NCBI GenBank assembly: GCA_016584305.1
Contig: JACEEZ010023407.1
Location: 343,501 to 407,500 of the forward strand
Source: Chionoecetes opilio
Taxonomy: Eukaryota; Arthropoda; Malacostraca; Decapoda; Majidae
Length of the DNA stretch: 64,000 nt
Direction: 5' to 3'
Shown here one piece after another: positions 10,798-20,350 of this stretch. The position numbers were made by a program, and so were the translations under genes. Below the pieces are notes generated by a model, which saw only the letters and a program-made list of their open reading frames with translations, was not told where the DNA came from and ran no database searches. Each line of letters begins with the position of its first letter. Position 1 is the stretch's first letter.

Positions 10798-11394
10798 TCA
10801 CATATCTATAGAGCTTAGGTTCATTACATTTGTATTATATTTTTCGCGTGGTTTCTCTTCTCTTCTCTTCTCTATGAATTCTTACATATTCATTCCTTTC
10901 TAGCTTATATTTCCTCCATAAGTTGTTCTCGCCCCTTCTTCTTCATCTCCTCTAAGCCTTTTCTCTTTGCACTCCTGCTTTGCATCATCTGCTAAAAGTA
11001 TTCCTTCTTGTTGCTCACTTTCCTCACAACCTTTGGCACATATCTCTCAACTCCTTCCTTATATATTCTTAGAAACTTCTCCCACGTATCCTGTGCACCT
11101 ATAGCCTTATTAATGTCACCAGTTTGTTTCCAAAAAGAAATTCCTTAACTTGTCAAAGTCAACTTTACTAAAGTTGTATTTTCCAATTCTTTGGGATTCT
11201 GATCTGTCTACTTCTCTTTCTTCATTTATTTCAAACTCAATGAGAATGTGGTCACTCCTTCCTAATGGGCACTGATACATAAACTTGTCGATTATACCCA
11301 GTTGCTTGGTTAATAGCAAATCCAGTTTTGATGGCATATCATTTCCTCTAAATCTAGATTTTCCTTAATCCATTGTGTCATGATGTTTCCGTCA
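10798..11394 (-). pseudogene. LINE copy A, endonuclease remnant (5'-truncated)
   Basis: Minus strand; reading from 11394: NIMTQWIKEN, then a frame change, SKLDLLLTKQLGIIDKF and QCPLGRSDHILIEFEIN. These are the last blocks of an APE-type endonuclease (the 'SRLDLLLT' and 'SDH..IEF' motifs, the latter with the catalytic Asp-His pair). The text stops at 11395 against a (TG)n tract, so the upstream endonuclease is missing. This fits the usual 5' truncation of LINE copies. Confidence 0.7.
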
Positions 11395-11418
11395 AGTGTG
11401 TGTGTGTGTGTGTGTGTG
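11395..11418. repeat. (TG)n microsatellite at the LINE A/LINE B junction
   Basis: About 11 TG units between the truncated 5' end of LINE A and the 3' end of LINE B. LINE B, read on the minus strand, ends in CA repeats, which is probably its own 3' tail. Confidence 0.8.
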
Positions 11419-11701
11419 TATATTTACCTAGTTGTAACATACAGGAAAAGAGCTATGCTCGTACTGTCCCGTCTCCAAATCTACTATTATCCAGCTTGCC
11501 TTTGAAGTCCTGAATACTTCTTGCATTAATCACTTTTGCATCAAGGTTGTTCCAGGCTTCTATGCTTCTATACGGGTAGCTGTATTTTTTTGTCCCTTTT
11601 GCATGTTGTCCTTTTCAATTTCTTCTCATGACCTCTTGCACTTCTATCGTCCCACACAAACAGATCTCTATCAATTTTTTCAAGACCCATTGATGCACTC
11701 A
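11419..11701 (-). pseudogene. LINE copy B, ORF2 C-terminal tail and 3' end
   Basis: Minus strand, broken frame. Contains the charged tail with a RGHEKKLK-like stretch and a final part that ends in ...YLVVT/YRKRAM-like translation. The text ATTTACCTAGTTGTAA near 11420 is one I associate with the 3' end of this LINE in decapods (recognition, not a search). It joins 13331 when the hAT element and one CTATACAC copy are removed. Confidence 0.65.
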
Positions 11702-11709
11702 CTATACAC

Positions 11710-13322
11710 TAGGGTGTTTCATTTTGTCGAAGTCGATAGTTTTGGTTCATATCGATGCTGCCCGTGTAGTATATATGCTGGTGAAGTGTCGTGCCAAATT
11801 TCAGCTCATTCCATTAGGGTTTAGGGGTCGCGCACTTTCGCCCGTATATCGGGCTGCAGTCAATTCCGTGAAATCCCTTTTTGAAATACATTTTTTTTCT
11901 TTCTTTCTTAGGTAAAATGGCGGCTACTAGAAAGTCTTCGCAGATGTGGTTGCTCGACAAAGCTCCAGAACCAGACATCCTTGGTGCTCGCTTGCCCTCG
12001 CGGGAGCAAGTGTTCCTTTTCTTCATGTATCAGCACCACGTATTCAAGAAAACTGTCCCTGATTCCGTGTCGGCAACGAGTGAGAAGCTGAAGGCCATCT
12101 GGGGCAAGGCGAAGCTGACAACGAAAACCGACGCAAACATTAGGAAGAACGTCAAAAATCTGTTTGAGGAGTACCAAGCCCTGAAGAAGGATCGGAACAG
12201 GATAACTGACGGGGCCGAGCTGAAACGGAAGATTTGGAAGGGCGACCTGGAAAATCTTTTCGACATCTCCAGCGCAGACGTTCTTGAAAGGAGGGATATC
12301 TTGGATGAGGACAAAAGCTTCCTCATTTCGCAGAGAGAAGATCGTTCCAGTTCGTCCATGGCCGGCGTCGATGTCGCCGAAGTGGCGAAAGAAAAGAAGA
12401 AAAAGGAAGCTGCTAAGAAGTTGGAAAACCGCAAGCGGAAGCAGGAGGCTGAAATGGAACGCCTACTGGAGAAGGTCCCCTATCTGCGATCTGGCCTCTC
12501 CTCATCATCTACTACATCATCGGAAGATGAGGACGGCGACTTCAAGGCACCAGCAATAAAATTACCCCGGCGAGCACCAACAAACAAGCTGTCCCTAAAT
12601 ATTGAGCTAACGTCGGCCTGGGACCGAGAAGGGCTGTCCGTGCGTCAGGCCTCGAGCGCTTACATCGTGACAGCGAAGGACTTGGGCCACGATGTCAGTC
12701 AGCTTGTCATTTCGCCGAGCACTGTCCATCGTTCAAGGACCAGGAACAGGGAGACACTTGCCATTCAACTGGAAAGGGAGGCCTTCAAGGATCCTCCTCC
12801 GTTGGTTCTCCACTGGGACGGCAAACTACTACCGAAAGCGACTTCGAAATGGGCTTCAGAGGACCGCATTGCCGTGGTTGCGACCGGGCAGAACTTCGAG
12901 GAGATCCTGGGAGTCCCCGTCGCACAAGATGGAACGGGACAAGAAGTCGCAAGGACGGTTTTCCAGGAGGTCGAGCGAGTCGGTGCCAGGGAGCAGATCA
13001 TTGGCCTTTCCTTCGATACGACGGCCTCGAACAGCGGCATGGTCGCAGGCGCCTGTGTACACCTGGAAAATCTCCTCGGTCGCTCCCTGCTCTGGCTGGC
13101 ATGCCGGCACCACGTACTGGAGGTTGTCCTGAAGCACGTCTTCAAAAAGTGCTGCATGAAAAGTGCTCAGAAAAAACTGCGCATGTGCGCGACCTGTAAA
13201 TTTTATTTGATTTTGTTGAAACAGGTATCAATCGCATCCATTTTAAATAATAAAACAGGGCAAAGTCGATATGGCGAAGTATCTGAACTTTTATTTTTCC
13301 CTAGTAAATATGGAACACCCTA
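11710..13322 (+). mobile_element. hAT-like transposon, internally deleted, 8-bp target duplication CTATACAC
   Basis: Ends TAGGGTGTTTCATTTTG (left) and TAGGGTGTTCCATATTT (right, reverse-complemented) are inverted repeats, flanked by CTATACAC at 11702-11709 and 13323-13330. An 8-bp duplication and a 5'-YAGNG tip are typical of the hAT superfamily. It carries one long open frame on the plus strand (11917-13338). The 3' part of the transposase gene is missing, and the remaining gene runs straight into the right end. It sits in the C-terminal tail of LINE B. Confidence 0.85.
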
Positions 13323-13338
13323 CTATACACTGCTATAA
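11917..13338 (+). CDS. hAT-like transposase, C-terminally truncated
   Basis: I start at ATG 11917 (AAAATGG context, just after a pyrimidine tract and TTAG that looks like a 3' splice site); the frame is also open upstream to 11881. The protein has 473 residues. Residues 1-130 form a helical N-terminal domain (KAIWGKAKLTTKTDANIRKN), without the BED zinc finger usual in hAT. Next come a Lys/Glu-rich coiled stretch (about 150-190), a Ser/acid linker and a catalytic-type core: HWDGK with Asp301, FDTTASNSG with Asp367, and CRHH at 396-399 (the CxxH that follows the second Asp in hAT). The third acidic residue and the rest of the core are absent; residues after about 425 come from the element's right end, and the last few from the LINE target. 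It is probably inactive. I recognise the family as repeated, mostly unnamed proteins in invertebrate genomes. Base use is GC-richer than its surroundings. Confidence 0.75.
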   Translation: MAATRKSSQMWLLDKAPEPDILGARLPSREQVFLFFMYQHHVFKKTVPDSVSATSEKLKAIWGKAKLTTKTDANIRKNVKNLFEEYQALKKDRNRITDGAELKRKIWKGDLENLFDISSADVLERRDILDEDKSFLISQREDRSSSSMAGVDVAEVAKEKKKKEAAKKLENRKRKQEAEMERLLEKVPYLRSGLSSSSTTSSEDEDGDFKAPAIKLPRRAPTNKLSLNIELTSAWDREGLSVRQASSAYIVTAKDLGHDVSQLVISPSTVHRSRTRNRETLAIQLEREAFKDPPPLVLHWDGKLLPKATSKWASEDRIAVVATGQNFEEILGVPVAQDGTGQEVARTVFQEVERVGAREQIIGLSFDTTASNSGMVAGACVHLENLLGRSLLWLACRHHVLEVVLKHVFKKCCMKSAQKKLRMCATCKFYLILLKQVSIASILNNKTGQSRYGEVSELLFFPSKYGTPYYTLL

Positions 13339-14160
13339 AATCTACCCCTTACTCTTTTTTTCTCAAGAGTTGGGAGTTTTAGTCTTGAAAGTCTTTCCTC
13401 ATATGGTAAATCTCTCAGGCTTGGAGTCATTTTTGTGGCTGCTCTTTGTATTCTCTCAATCTTCCTTATATCCTTCTTTTTATGTGGTGACCAAATCACT
13501 GCCGCATATTCCAACCTTGGTCGAATCAAAGATGTTATCAATTTCTTAATCATCTCTTCATCCAGATATTTGAATGCCATTCTTATTTTCCTCAGCAACT
13601 GATATGTATCTCCTGTGATCTTGTTTATATGCTTCTCAGGTGACAAATTATCCGTAATCCATACTCCCAGATCTTTTTCGACCTTTTGTTTCGATTATCC
13701 ATTCATTTCCCATCGAATACTTTCCTCTCTGTCTCTTTTTGCTACTGCCCATTTCCATCATTTTACACTTTTTAGCATTAAACTCTATTTCCCATAATTG
13801 ACTCCATCAGAAAATCTTATCTAGATCCTTTTTGTCAAGCTCACAGTCCTCTTTACTTTCTACTTTTCTTAGTAATTTAGCATCATCTGCGAATAAACTC
13901 ATATAACTGTTCACTCCCTCTGTCATATCATTTACATAGACCAAGATTATCACTGGGGCCAATACTGATCCTTGAGGAACTTCACTTATCACACTGCACC
14001 ATTCTGACTTCTGATCTTTTATTACTGTTCTCATCTATCTGTTGCTCAAAAAGTCTTCCATCCACTTCAGCAAACCACCCTTCAATCCTCCTACATGTTC
14101 TAGCTTCCAGAGCAGTCTCTTATGAGGTACCTTGTCAAATGCCTTCTTTAGGTCCAAGTA
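13323..14160 (-). pseudogene. LINE copy B, reverse transcriptase catalytic half and thumb
   Basis: Minus strand from 14160: the second half of palm motif A (LKKAFDKVP), the 'PQGSVLAP' motif, the catalytic FADD (SYMSLFADDAKLLRKV near 13860-13910), the stretch IEFNAKKCKMM, then SPEKHINKITGDTYQLLRKI and RPRLEYAAVIWSPHKKKDIR. One or two stops (for example near 14034) and a frame change near 13800 break it. The Tigger-like insertion cuts exactly inside palm motif A. Confidence 0.8.
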
Positions 14161-14940
14161 CAGGGAGGTCCCAAAGATACGAGCAGTTAGGTTCCACCTG
14201 GCATACTCATAAAGCGAAATCTCGTATAACGAAACACATAACTAATGGTAAAATATAGATTTGGTTCCAGGACCCCATCAATTAAAAGAAAAATAATGTT
14301 TTTCAAGCTAAAATAAACTAAAGCAAACACAACAAACTCTCAAACTCAAATATAGGGCTCTATATGCCACACCACCACACAAAACACAGTGAATTAAGAG
14401 TGTGACAGCACAGTAGGACAGAGCACAACTAAGTCACAATAAGCACATTAAATAAACCAGCAAATCACTAAAATCGACTCAAGGCACAATACATACAAGC
14501 AACAAAGATATTGTATGTACTCTTGGGGACGCCGCGTGATACACTAGACACGAGAGAGGGTACGGGACAAGGGAGGGGTGCGCAGACCTCTTCCACTGCC
14601 CACAAATTCGTCTCTGCGCATCTGAATCATTGTACATCGTCCAGGGTTGTGAATTTTTGTAGGCCACATTGTCGTACCGAGCCACCAGAATTATCATATT
14701 TTCAGATTGATTAATTATCGTACAACCTTAGGTAAAATCATATAGTCAGTAAATGACTTTATAATTTTAGTAAATAACTTTTAATTTACTTTAGTAAATA
14801 ACCTGGTAATTTTACTCACCCCAGTTTGAATGTCGTAGCATTGGATTTTCGATCTCGTATATTGAAAATAGACCCTAATTTACACATCTCGTATTATCGG
14901 ATTCTTGTATATCGAATGCTCGTATAACGGGACCTCCCTG
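14161..14940. mobile_element. Tigger-like non-autonomous element, TA target duplication
   Basis: Ends CAGGGAGGTCCC and GGGACCTCCCTG are exact inverted repeats flanked by TA (14159-14160 and 14941-14942). The subterminal text (ATACGAGCAG, CATAAAGCGAAATCTCGTAT) and its mirror near 14905-14930 are typical of Tigger/mariner elements. No transposase is visible in its 780 bp. Removing it and one TA restores the LINE codons for VDCIYLDLKKAFDKVP, that is, palm motif A of the reverse transcriptase. Confidence 0.85.
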
Positions 14941-15258
14941 TATATGCAATCGACCCACCCCTCTCTTTCCTGTGTCACATCGATCACTCGTGAGTAAAAG
15001 GTTAATAAATTCGTTGCACATGACATTCCTCCTCTAAATCCAAACTGGCCACCTGCGAGTGTGTTTGTCTCTTCCAAATATTTCAACCATCTGTCCTTCA
15101 CAATTTTTTCACACATTTTTGCCACTACACTTGTTAATGATACTGGCCTGTAATTTAGTGGTTCTTCTTTGTCTCCTCCTTTGTGAATTGGCACAATATT
15201 TGCTCTTTTCCAATCAAGCGGGACTCTGCTCTCCTTGAGTGAACTCTCAATTACACTA
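14941..15258 (-). pseudogene. LINE copy B, reverse transcriptase fingers/palm
   Basis: Minus strand, open from 15258 to 14943: SSLKESRVPLDWKRANIVPI, HKGGDKEEPLNYRPVSLTSV, KIVKDRWLKYLEETNTLAGG, QFGFRGGMSCATNLLTF. These are the N-terminal RT blocks, including 'NYRPVSLTS' and 'QFGFR'. This piece is well preserved without a stop, so the LINE was probably not very old when it was hit. Confidence 0.8.
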
Positions 15259-15736
15259 CAGGTTGAAGTTCCTAAACTCGGCATCCCAAGACTCGGCAAC
15301 ACCCAAAACTCGGCTATGGTTCCGGATTTTCCAAAACACGGCAGAACACCCAAAACACGGCACGTAGTTGCCGGGTCGGCCGCTAGGTGCCACCACACTA
15401 GGCCGCTTTCTCCCGCCGATTTGTTTATTGTTATTGTTCAGTGGTGTTGTGACTGTAGAGTTGTGTACACTGTTATTTTGTGTACTTCTACAGGTCTGTT
15501 ATTGATATTATGGCTCCCAAACGTCCAGGAACACCTACTGGTGGAAGTGAAAAGAAAAGGAAGAACAATGTGTTAACTATTTCTGAGAAAATTGACCTTT
15601 TGAAGAAGTTTGATTTTTTTCATGGGATTTTCATGCTTTTTTTCCCCTTAATATATCCACGTTCTAAAAGTCGGAAAATTCCATTACTCGGCTCGGCGCT
15701 GGTCCCGAGGTTGCCGAGTTTGGGAACTTCAACCTG
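15259..15736. mobile_element. pogo/Tigger-like element with transposase N-terminus, TA target duplication
   Basis: Inverted ends CAGGTTGAAGTTCCTAAACT and (right, reverse-complemented) CAGGTTGAAGTTCCCAAACT, flanked by TA (15257-15258 and 15737-15738). On the plus strand an ATG at 15511 opens MAPKRPGTPTGGSEKKRKNN and VLTISEKIDLLKKFD, the start of a CENP-B-type helix-turn-helix, after which the gene is deleted into the right end. The 478-bp copy is therefore a deletion derivative of an autonomous pogo/Tigger-like transposon. Its tips differ from those of the 14161-14940 element, so two pogo-like families hit the same LINE. Confidence 0.85.
15511..15616 (+). pseudogene. pogo/Tigger transposase N-terminal fragment
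   Basis: About 35 recognisable codons from ATG 15511: a basic leader (PKRPGTPTGGSEKKRKN) followed by the first helix of a CENP-B-like DNA-binding domain (LTISEKIDLLKKFD). After this the frame runs into non-homologous text of the element end. It cannot act as a transposase; in a living copy this domain binds the element's ends. Confidence 0.65.
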
Positions 15737-16042
15737 TATGTAACTTTCCTGCTAGTTGGTTACTGCACTCTTTCATTATCCAATTCGACACTCCATCTGG
15801 ACCCAGGGCTTTTCTCACATCTTGACTTTCCATTAGCCTTTTTACTTCTATTACGTCTACTTTTATGTCTTCCATTATATTTTCTTTTGCTATTATATTT
15901 TGCGTTTTAAATTCACTTTCTCTTGTAAATACAGTCTGTAAGCACTTATTCATCACCTCAGCCTGTTGTAATGCATCTTCATACACTATGCCTTCTACCT
16001 TCAGCTTATCTATTCCTTCCTTGTTTTTCATTTTTCCATTAA
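15737..16042 (-). pseudogene. LINE copy B, ORF2 linker before RT
   Basis: Minus strand, open: GKMKNKEGIDKLKVEGIVYE, ALQQAEVMNKCLQTVFTRES, then VRKALGPDGVSNWIMKECSN at the entry to RT. The same blocks occur in LINE A at about 9994-10470. It is bounded on one side by the pogo-like insert and on the other by the piggyBac-like insert. Confidence 0.8.
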
Positions 16043-16732
16043 CCCTTTCACGCACGGTGACGCGATCGCGTCAAAACGGGCCCGTCTGCAATCTGAGCTT
16101 TTGACGCGAATTGCGTAAAAAAAGTTAAAAATTCGCCAAAAATAAAGTATTTATCAGAATTGCGTCAAAATGTTCTGCGTCAAAGATCCAACTTAGACCT
16201 ATAAAATAAACTAATTGTCAACTCTCGTGTGTGTGGATGTGAAATGATAAGGGTTTGTGTTGGTTTCCACTCAGCAGGCAGCCTGTGCGCGCGGATTGTC
16301 GTCCCTTTAAAACGTGTCCCGAGCTGGCCATACTGGCCATATGAAAATTATAATGGTAGCGTTGGAATCCTCATAAAAATCCGCTTTTATTGGCATATAA
16401 ACCATAAAAAGTTGACTCGGGAAGTTTCGAGCTACGAAGTGGTGAACGTAAGTATTTCTTATTTCTCTTTACTCAATATTTTTTCGGAGTCGGTAAATTC
16501 CGCTATTTATTTGCATTTCTTGTTATTTTTGTCTATCGTAAGGCAGAATAATCTCTTGCAAAACCAATGATATATAATAATGCCAGGAAAAAAGAATACA
16601 CGTTGGTGAAATTGATAACATAAAAATATAATTAGCTGCACAGTCTGGCCATTTCGCGGGGCCCCTTAGGGAGCATAAGACGGATGTTGCAGTGGACAGA
16701 AAAACTTATTAAACTTTTCATGCGTGAAAGGG
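16043..16732. mobile_element. piggyBac-like non-autonomous element, TTAA target duplication
   Basis: Inverted ends CCCTTTCACGCACG (left) and CCCTTTCACGCATG (right, reverse-complemented) directly inside TTAA (16039-16042 and 16733-16736). The interior is AT-rich with CG-rich subterminal text (GACGCGATCGCGTC). No transposase is seen in 690 bp. Removal of one TTAA plus the insert restores the LINE codons for LFYRYINGKMKNKEG. Confidence 0.85.
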
Positions 16733-16868
16733 TTAATATATCTATAGAAAAGCTTCGGTTCGTTCTTACATTTTTCTATTATATTCCTCTCATAGTTACT
16801 TTCTTCTTCTCTTTGGATTCTTACATATTCATTTCTAGTTGTTTTGTACTTCTCCCAAAGGTTGATAC
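16733..16868 (-). pseudogene. LINE copy B, ORF2 linker between endonuclease and RT
   Basis: Minus strand, open: INLWEKYKTTRNEYVRIQRE, EESNYERNIIEKCKNEPKLF, YRYIN. Lies between the solo LTR and the piggyBac-like insert. Confidence 0.75.
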
Positions 16869-17097
16869 TGTGATGTCTCCTTGCAGTGTTGTTAATAATA
16901 TCTTGAGCAGAGTAAACTCCTTTATTAACAACTTCAGTAATCCAGGTAGGTAAGCACAATACAAGTGGTTGACTGTGACGGGCTGGCTGCCATACAGGAA
17001 CTGGCTCTCTCGGCTCTGATTCACCTGACGTCAACTAGCCTTTGAACCTCTGAACCACTGATCGAATACAATACTAAAACAGTAACTACTCGTTACA
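16869..17097. mobile_element. solo LTR, 5-bp target duplication GATAC
   Basis: A 229-bp block starting TGTGATGTCTCC and ending CTCGTTACA on the plus strand, so it has TG...CA tips in both orientations, flanked by GATAC at 16864-16868 and 17098-17102. A 5-bp duplication and TG/CA tips are the marks of an LTR retrotransposon end left after recombination between its two LTRs. There is no internal coding region, so the clade (copia, gypsy or BEL) cannot be told. Without it, the LINE reads WNSWMKKGGINLWEKYKTTR in one frame. Confidence 0.75.
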
Positions 17098-18330
17098 GAT
17101 ACCTCCTTTTTTCATCCAACTATTCCATGTTTTTTCTCTTTCTAGTCTCATTTTCTGTTAAACCATTCATTTTTTTTCTTTTCTCTGATAACTATCCTTG
17201 GAACATAACTATTTATTCCTTCGGTGTAAATTTGGATGAACTCATCCCATTTTTTCTGGGTACTCCTTGCTGCATGGAAATTACTCCAGTCTGTCTCTCC
17301 GAAAAATGTTCTTAATCCGTCGAAGTCTGCTTTTCCATAATTGTATCTTCCTTTCTTGTGTTCTTCTCTTCTCCCCTCTTTTTTGCTATCATTTATTTCA
17401 AATTCAATAAGTACATAGTCGCTCTTTCCAAGTGGGCACTGATAATTTACTTTACTAATTACTTCCAGTTCTTTCGTCAATAGTAGGTCTAGTCTTGATG
17501 GTTCTTTGCTACCCCTGAATCTTGTGTTCTCTTTAATCCACTGAGTCATGATGTTATTCATTACTAAATCCAACAATATACCACCCCATGAGTTTTCTCC
17601 TCCTTCAGTATACCATTCTTCCCAGCAAACTTCTTTGCAGTTAAAATCTCCCATCAAAATTATGTTCCCACAATTTTCCATCGTATTCTTTAAACATTTG
17701 CTGGTGTCTCTTATCATGTCTCCGTACTCCTCTCTCCCACAGGAATTTGTCTTAGGTGGAACGTATACGAGTACTAAGTCTCTTATTCTTCCTTTTTTCA
17801 TCACCAGCTCTACTTTCAACACCTCTGCCATTGCTTCTCCTTTTTCCACATTCCCTACTACCACGTCTTTCCTTGTTAACACCATTACACCACCTCCCTT
17901 TTACTGATTTCTGTTTCTCCTCCATACATTATATTGACCCTCCCCAACTGGCACATCCTCAGAATCACTCAGCGTCGTTTCTACTAAACCCAATATGTCT
18001 GGTTTCTTGGCTCTCAGGTAATCGTTTACTTCTGTTAATGTTGACACTAGCCCATTTATATTTGTGTACGATACCCGCCATCCTTTTTCATTTTCCTTTG
18101 AACTGCCTTCTCTTACTTTCTCTTTTAGGTACCACTTCTTCAGTTTTTGGTCTAAAACTATCCAATAGAATTTCTGTTTTTCCTCTTCCGTTCTCAATTC
18201 GTGTTTTTTTTTGGCTTCTTTAAACAGTACATTCAATCTAGCTCTTTCTTCCTCATTCATATCTTTTCTTATCCATATTTTCTTATATTCTTCTGTCTTT
18301 GCCAGTTTTCATGCTTTTGACAATATATCA
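17098..18330 (-). pseudogene. LINE copy B, APE-type endonuclease and end of ORF1 region
   Basis: Minus strand from 18330: KLAKTEEYKKIWIRKDMNEE, RARLNVLFKEAKKKHELRTE, then the endonuclease: VSYTNINGLVSTLTEVNDYL, KKPDILGLVETTL (catalytic Glu), GGGVMVLTRKDVVV, IILMGDFNCKEVCWEE (the GDFN motif), SRLDLLLTK and SDYVLIEFEIN. The endonuclease nicks target DNA to prime reverse transcription. In-frame stop TAA at about 17905 (just after WRRNRNQ) splits two long open stretches of 119 and 245 codons. The final His of the 'SDH' motif is Tyr here (SDY), where LINE A keeps SDH. Further stops occur near 17148. Confidence 0.8.
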
Positions 18331-19672
18331 ATAGGGGAGGCGGTAGCGGAGTGGTTAGCGTCTCCGAGTGGCGTTCTCGGTGACCCGAGTTCGATCCCCA
18401 AAGAAAACCAAAATCTTTCTACACCGTCGAGTGGCCTAAGAACACCCACATGCCCTGCCCATCAACTCTACCTTCGATTGCGAGTGCATCGGAGGATACA
18501 GGGGGGCGGCATGAGCCTCTAATCACAGGCGTCGCTATAAGAATCCTGCCTGCGCCACCAAGGGCGAGGGCCAACTATCACAGCCCTCAAGTGATCCTCC
18601 AGAGACTACCATCCGAGCCCTGGGTCACCACTGCCTACCGGCGCTATAGGCATAGACATAGACCACTATATACCTGGACTGCGCACGGAATATCGGCCTG
18701 TCGCTCAAGGGCCCGAAGTCGGAGGGCCGCTCGGATTCATATATATATATACGGATCATATAGACTGGTTTATCAGTAAATATGATATACTGTAATCTTC
18801 GTAAATGTTTGTTCTATAATATTATCAAATAAAAAACAATAAAACACGCTAAAGAAATGCCATTACGAGACTATGAAGAAATATGCATGAACTTAATATT
18901 CACTTCAACTCTTCGCCATTTAAAACTTTGCGAGTCAACTTTTATGAAGGGTATCAATAGAAGCGCAATTTTATTAGCTTTCCATTGCTATATTTCGTTA
19001 TCTGATAAATGAATTAGAACCATGCATAAATTAGCATTAACTAAATAAATAAAATCATCAATCGGGTAATTTTCCCGATTGATGAGGTTATTTATTTAGG
19101 CAACGCTAATTTATACATGGTACTAATTCATTTATCAGAAAACGAAATATATAAGTGAATAAATAACATCATCAATCGGGAAAATTACCCGATTGATGAT
19201 TTTTTTTTTTTTATTTAACGCTAATTTATGCATGGTTCTAATTAATTTATCAGATAACGAAATACATCAATGGAAAGCTAATAAAATTGCGCTTCTATTG
19301 ATACCCTTCATGATAAAAGTTACCTCGCAAAGTTTTAGATGGCGAAGAGTTAAGTGAATATTAAGTTCATGCATATTCCTTCATAGTCTCGTAATGGCAT
19401 TTCTTTAGCGTGTTTTACTGTTTTTTATTTGATAATATTATAGAACAAACATCTACGAAGATTACAGTATACCATATATACTGATAAACCAGTCTATATG
19501 ATAGTCCATAGACCACTATATCTCTTTGTCGGGCGCCCCGCGGGCCCCTATGCAGCCCCGCAATTCAAAACATTGTCGCGTGAACAGTCCAGGTATACAG
19601 TGGTCATAGATAAAGAAGATGATGATGTGGCATAGATGAAGAAGAAGAAGAAAAAAAAAAAAAAAAAAAAAA
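18331..19672 (+). mobile_element. tRNA-derived SINE, family 1, carrying a fold-back element, in LINE copy B
   Basis: GGGGAGGCGGTAGCGGAGTG at 18334 starts a SINE with A-box (GCGGAGTGGTTAGCG) and B-box (GAGTTCGATCCC at 18387) of tRNA type, then the family body (CCGTCGAGTGGCCTAAGAAC, CATCGGAGGATACAGG, GAGCCCTGGGTCACCACTGC). A second copy at 61132-61492 ends directly in poly-A. Here the body is interrupted at about 18652 by a fold-back element and resumes near 19613 with a GAAGAAG/poly-A tail to 19672. The LINE text on both sides (TALD.. and ILSKA.KLAKTEEY) joins once this block is removed. Confidence 0.75.
18652..19612. mobile_element. large palindromic element inside the SINE
   Basis: Outer arms start TAGACCACTATATACCTGGA on the left and, reverse-complemented, ATGACCACTGTATACCTGGA on the right, followed by poorly matching GC-rich text and then the family core, mirrored from GATCATATAGACTGGTTTATCAG (18755) to its reverse complement near 19500. 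The centre near 19070-19200 holds repeated inverted units around ATCATCAATCGGGTAATTTT. The tips resemble those of the copies at 51754 and 56429 (GACTACTCTATACTGGACTT), so they are one family. Confidence 0.7.
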
Positions 19673-20350
19673 ATATCTAGTGCTGTATTTTGTGGCCTAA
19701 ACTTAACTTTTAAGGGGCGGGCCCCTCCCTCTTCATATTTGCCTAACCTATGTATCTCTTCTATTTCTTCTTCCATCTCCGTATTTTCTTCTACTACTTT
19801 AAATATTTTTTTTGACACTTTCTTTTCTTTCTCTTCTCTTTAAGTTTTTCTTGGGCAGCACATTTTCTTTGAGACCAAAAATGATGACACATTTCTTTTT
19901 GTCCACCGTATCTCTAACTAAATTTTCCTTTTGTTTGATTACTTTGACTACTTCTTTGGTCAGATTTTTCTTTTCATTTTCTTGAACTTCTATTATTATC
20001 TGACGTAAACTTTCATGGTCTTTTTTTTTTTCTATCTTCCATGTCTTTCTTTCATCTTTCATTTCCTCTTGTGTCATTTTCCATTTCTTATGTACTGAAT
20101 ACATTTCTGCGTGCATTTTCACTACCTTTTCGTCGTCTTGTTTTCCATTTAATTCGTCCACCCTATTTTTTTAAATAGTATTATCCTTTTCCAGGACGAA
20201 CACTTTCTTTTCCATCTTATCTAATTTATCCACTAATTTGTGTACCACACTTTCCAGCATTAGGACTCTTCTCCGATTCATTTTCAGCCCTAATATGTCT
20301 TTTTCTTTGGTATCAAAACCATCGAACGGTGTTTTGGCGGGAGTTTCCAT
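19673..20350 (-). pseudogene. LINE copy B, ORF1 (5' part)
   Basis: ATG at 20350 on the minus strand gives METPAKTPFDGFDTKEKDIL and a long heptad-like coiled coil (about 40-150: VLMLESVVHKLVDKLDKMEK, WKIEKKKDHESLRQIIIEVQ), then KKCVIIFGLKEN (an RRM-like strand) and, after a frame change, IEEIHRLGKYEEGGARPLKV, KFRPQNTALD. Coiled coil plus RRM-like domain is the usual layout of ORF1 RNA-binding chaperones in this group. A stop near 20173 and a frameshift near 19830 break it. Its end lies beyond the SINE, at about 18240-18330. Confidence 0.7.

Noticed and set aside
12030..13199. Several overlapping open frames on both strands inside the hAT-like element
   Set aside because: Shadows of the GC-rich 473-codon transposase frame; only the main frame shows recognisable motifs.
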